Source: Burkholderiales bacterium
GTDB lineage: Bacteria; Pseudomonadota; Gammaproteobacteria; Burkholderiales; SG8-41
Length of the DNA stretch: 7,057 nucleotides
NCBI GenBank assembly: GCA_019746155.1
Contig: JAIESJ010000095.1
Coordinates: forward strand, 1-7,057
Direction of reading: 5' to 3'
The notes beneath the pieces were generated by a model, which worked only from the letters and a program-made list of their open reading frames with translations, ran no database searches and had not been told where the DNA came from. Position numbers and translations under genes: made by a program. Shown here one piece after another: positions 6,061 through 7,057 of the stretch (position 1 is its first letter; every line of letters begins with the position of its first letter).

Positions 6061-6948
6061 ATGGGCGCAAAGCTGATCGACGGTAAGGCGCTCGCGCGCA
6101 AGGTACGCCACGAATACGCCGAACGAGTTGCCGTCCTAGCGGCCGCGGGGCATGTGCCCGGGCTCGCGGTGATCCTCGTCGGCGGTAACCCGGCGTCCGA
6201 GGTGTACGTGCGGAACAAGATCCGCGCTTGCGGCGAAGTGGGCTTGCATTCCGAGGTGCATCGCTTCCCCGCGTTGGTCGCCGAGACCGAGGTCCTGGCG
6301 ACGATCGAGCGCCTGAACGCCGATCCGGCGATCGACGGCATCCTCGTGCAGCTGCCGCTGCCGCAGCACATCGATCTGGAGCACGTGCTGCTTGCCATCT
6401 CGCACGAGAAGGACGTCGACGGCTTCCATCTCTACAATGTCGGCGCGCTTGTCGCGGGCAGCACCGTGTTTCCGCCGTGCACCCCGTACGGCGTGCAGCG
6501 TCTGCTCGAATCGGAGGGCATTCCGATCGCCGGCCAGAACGTCGTGGTCGTCGGCGCGAGCAACATCGTCGGCAAGCCGCTGGCCCTCATGCTGATGCGC
6601 CAGGAGGCGACCGTCGCGATTTGTCATGCCCGTACGCGGGACCTCGCGCAGTTCACCATTCTCGCCGACATCCTCGTCGTCGCCGCCGGCCGGCCGAGTC
6701 TCATCCTGCCTCAGATGGTGCGCGCTGGCGCGGTGGTGATCGACGTCGGCATCAACCGCCTGCCCGACGGCAGGCTGGTCGGCGACGTCGACTTTGAGGG
6801 CGTTCGCCAGAAAGCTTCGCACATCACACCGGTTCCCGGCGGTGTAGGTCCCATGACCGTCACGATGCTCGTCTGCAACACAGTTCATGCCGCCGAGCGC
6901 CGGCTGGCTGCAGCACGCGGCCGAGGGCAGCGGAAGGTGATCGCCTGA
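6061..6948 (+). CDS. folD: Bifunctional methylenetetrahydrofolate dehydrogenase / methenyltetrahydrofolate cyclohydrolase
   Basis: This 295-residue cytoplasmic enzyme oxidises 5,10-methylene-THF to 5,10-methenyl-THF, usually with NADP, and hydrolyses that to 10-formyl-THF. FolD landmarks are all present: KLIDGKALA near the start, YVRNKIRACGEVG (49-61) with the catalytic Lys53, ILVQLPLP (94-101) with Gln97, KDVDGFH (117-123) with Asp120, the dinucleotide-binding VVVGASNIVGKP (162-173), and PVPGGVGPMTVTML (257-270). The length is normal and the short C-terminal tail (about 281-295) is Arg-rich. ATG 6061 is the only start available: no in-frame start codon exists between the metF stop and it. 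The 24-base gap has no purine-rich ribosome site, and the gene is in the same reading frame as metF, so translation may depend on ribosomes terminating at metF. It links MetF to Fhs in the one-carbon chain. Confidence 0.97.
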   Translation: MGAKLIDGKALARKVRHEYAERVAVLAAAGHVPGLAVILVGGNPASEVYVRNKIRACGEVGLHSEVHRFPALVAETEVLATIERLNADPAIDGILVQLPLPQHIDLEHVLLAISHEKDVDGFHLYNVGALVAGSTVFPPCTPYGVQRLLESEGIPIAGQNVVVVGASNIVGKPLALMLMRQEATVAICHARTRDLAQFTILADILVVAAGRPSLILPQMVRAGAVVIDVGINRLPDGRLVGDVDFEGVRQKASHITPVPGGVGPMTVTMLVCNTVHAAERRLAAARGRGQRKVIA

Positions 6949-6955
6949 ATCATAC

Positions 6956-6961
6956 GAAGGA
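6956..6961 (+). promoter_or_regulatory. Ribosome binding site of fhs
   Basis: GAAGGA lies 7 bases before ATG 6969 in the 20-base gap after folD. It is among the best-formed sites in the window and fixes the fhs start. Confidence 0.7.
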
Positions 6962-6968
6962 CAGCGCA

Positions 6969-7057
6969 ATGCCCTCAGACATCGAAATTGCCCAGCAGGC
7001 GAAGATGCAGCGCGCCACCCGGGTTGCCGAGAAGCTCGGCATTCCCGAGGAGCATCT
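6969..7057 (+). CDS. fhs: Formate-tetrahydrofolate ligase (10-formyl-THF synthetase), N-terminal fragment cut by the window
   Basis: Only the first 29 codons and two bases of the next are present. The start MPSDIEIAQQAKM followed by VAEKLGIPEEH matches the well-conserved N-terminus of formate-THF ligases, which usually begin with SDIEIAQ and have an IAxxLGI segment. The full enzyme is normally around 550-560 residues and interconverts formate, ATP and THF with 10-formyl-THF, ADP and phosphate. The P-loop and active site lie beyond the window. It begins 20 bases after folD with a strong GAAGGA ribosome site, so it belongs to the same transcription unit. In this setting it could release formate from 10-formyl-THF with ATP gain, or run the other way to supply formyl groups. 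Identification rests on a short but distinctive stretch. Confidence 0.85.
   Translation, partial: MPSDIEIAQQAKMQRATRVAEKLGIPEEH

Noticed and set aside
4461..6086. Plus-strand open frame (about 541 codons) in another frame over metF
   Set aside because: The translation is Arg/Ala-rich low complexity and lacks domains; metF in the real frame carries catalytic residues along its length.

Overview
The window is a compact, single-strand (+) gene block from a GC-rich bacterium with strong G/C preference at third codon positions. Gene content and protein style suggest a proteobacterium, perhaps beta (Burkholderiales-like) or alpha; the sequence alone does not settle this. There is no RNA gene, mobile element, CRISPR array or long intergenic gap. 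Every gene is separated from the next by at most a few tens of bases, and two junctions are ATGA stop/start overlaps, so this looks like the inside of one operon cut at both window ends.

Left part (1-4474): an ABC importer of the nitrate/sulfonate/taurine/thiamine-precursor superfamily. In order: the C-terminal part of a periplasmic substrate-binding protein, two different permeases, an ATPase carrying an N-terminal cyclic-nucleotide-binding-like domain, and a second ATPase. Most importers of this family use one permease and one ATPase as homodimers; here both are duplicated and diverged. Between the two ATPases the sequence changes all fall on the same one of the two composite ATP sites, which predicts an asymmetric transporter with one consensus and one degenerate site.

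Right part (4471-7057): tetrahydrofolate one-carbon genes: methylenetetrahydrofolate reductase with a fused cysteine-rich MetV-type C-terminal domain, bifunctional FolD, and the first 29 codons of formate-tetrahydrofolate ligase (fhs). Together they connect methyl-THF to formate: methyl-THF, methylene-THF, methenyl-THF, 10-formyl-THF, formate plus ATP.

Working model (inference): the importer brings in a methylated (O-, N- or S-methyl) compound, a THF-dependent demethylase outside the window moves the methyl group to THF, and the three folate enzymes oxidise it to formate. The layout resembles folate modules of aromatic O-demethylation (ligM-metF-ligH) or chloromethane use, but coupled to an unusual transporter with a built-in regulatory domain. 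Neither the substrate nor the demethylase is visible here.
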